From: an uncultured Bacteroidota bacterium
GTDB taxonomy: Bacteria > Bacteroidota > Bacteroidia > Flavobacteriales > Flavobacteriaceae
DNA length: 64,000 nt
Assembly (NCBI GenBank): GCA_902546725.1
Contig: CACCLB010000001.1
Coordinates: 124,001-188,000 of the forward strand
Direction of reading: 5' to 3'
The translations under genes and the position numbers were made by a program. The notes beneath the pieces were generated by a model, which saw only the letters and a program-made list of their open reading frames with translations, had not been told where the DNA came from and did not search any database. The number at the start of each line of letters is the position of its first letter. Within the stretch, counting starts at the first letter, position 1. Positions 63,883 through 64,000 of the stretch are shown in pieces.

Positions 63883-64000
63883 ATGATTTACCTACTCTAT
63901 GTTATTTTCTTTATCTGCTGTTTTATCATTTTCAATCGAATTCTGAAAGAGTTTTACGATAGTTTTGATTGGTTTTCTGCAGCCCTTTATGGATTGATTT
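63883..64000 (+). CDS. start of a membrane protein gene (cut by window end)
   Basis: An ATG at 63883 opens a frame that runs off the window. The 39 visible codons encode a strongly hydrophobic first segment (MIYLLYVIFFICCFIIF) followed by a charged stretch (RILKEFYDSFDW) and then a second hydrophobic stretch. A membrane protein is likely, but no family can be named. No promoter box is clear in the 47 bases after the previous gene. Confidence 0.5.
   Translation, partial: MIYLLYVIFFICCFIIFNRILKEFYDSFDWFSAALYGLI

Noticed and set aside
1..64000. CRISPR array, prophage, insertion sequence, toxin-antitoxin or other defence island
   Set aside because: I looked for regular repeats, integrases, transposases, restriction genes and small paired genes and saw none. 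The region is dominated by conserved housekeeping genes.

Overview
The window looks like a stretch of core chromosome from a member of the Bacteroidota, most likely a marine-type Flavobacteriaceae. This rests on gene content: a type IX secretion (T9SS) sorting-domain protein, DUF3098, DUF4271 and DUF4296 proteins, a SusA-like amylase, sigma-54, an ExbB/ExbD/ExbD set, and a mevalonate locus with a UbiA prenyltransferase. It also rests on the base composition (AT-rich by eye) and on promoters of the Bacteroidota type (TTTG, about 18 bases, TAnnTTTG). I see no prophage, insertion sequence, integrase, CRISPR array or rRNA operon. No stretch longer than 300 bases lacks a gene; the largest gap is 5798-6065.

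Layout. 1-4.0 kb: beta-oxidation genes (a multifunctional dehydrogenase/hydratase cut by the window start, and a thiolase) with a TetR regulator. 4.1-5.8 kb: umuC-umuD translesion synthesis genes, separated from tetR by a palindromic repeat. 6-10 kb: sucA-sucB. 10-11.5 kb: a retropepsin-like protein, tatD and tRNA-Ser(GGA). 11.5-14.7 kb: exbB, a small membrane protein, two exbD genes, a strong terminator and an outer-membrane barrel. 14.7-21.4 kb, minus strand: rpoN, asnS, an RND transporter, frr and pyrH. 21.5-27.6 kb, minus strand: a tight seven-gene run ftsX, DUF3098, uppP, truB, nadA, nadB, nadC. 27.7-39.9 kb: leuS, a zinc peptidase, Lrp, hemD, DUF4271, a polyprenol mannose synthase, dihydroorotase, DUF4296, an epimerase, tyrS, a LuxE-like protein and a tiny T9SS protein.

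40-52.6 kb is one long plus-strand block. It holds a two-component system, trmB and an alkyltransferase-like gene. A well-formed promoter then precedes apbC, nifU, ferredoxin reductase and ferredoxin, which run without a break into pgmB, a GH65 phosphorylase, two GH13 amylases and a glycerophosphodiesterase. The carbohydrate genes form a maltodextrin route: extracytoplasmic GH13 hydrolysis, cytoplasmic GH65 phosphorolysis to beta-glucose 1-phosphate, and isomerisation by PgmB. 53-57 kb: mvaD, mevalonate kinase, a UbiA prenyltransferase and a degenerate pseudouridine synthase. 57-63.3 kb, minus strand: a FAD oxidoreductase, a membrane polyferredoxin, two GT2 glycosyltransferases and a GT-C type glycosyltransferase. 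This is the least understood part of the window.

Most genes are ordinary housekeeping genes. The points that stand out are: enzymes whose signature residues are changed (a pseudouridine synthase without its catalytic Asp, a dihydroorotase with Gln in place of the first metal His, an ApbC/Mrp without CxxC); the polyferredoxin/oxidoreductase/glycosyltransferase cluster; the fusion of Fe-S and maltodextrin genes into one apparent transcription unit; and the near absence of space or terminators between convergent genes. I did not find a clearly new defence system or mobile system.
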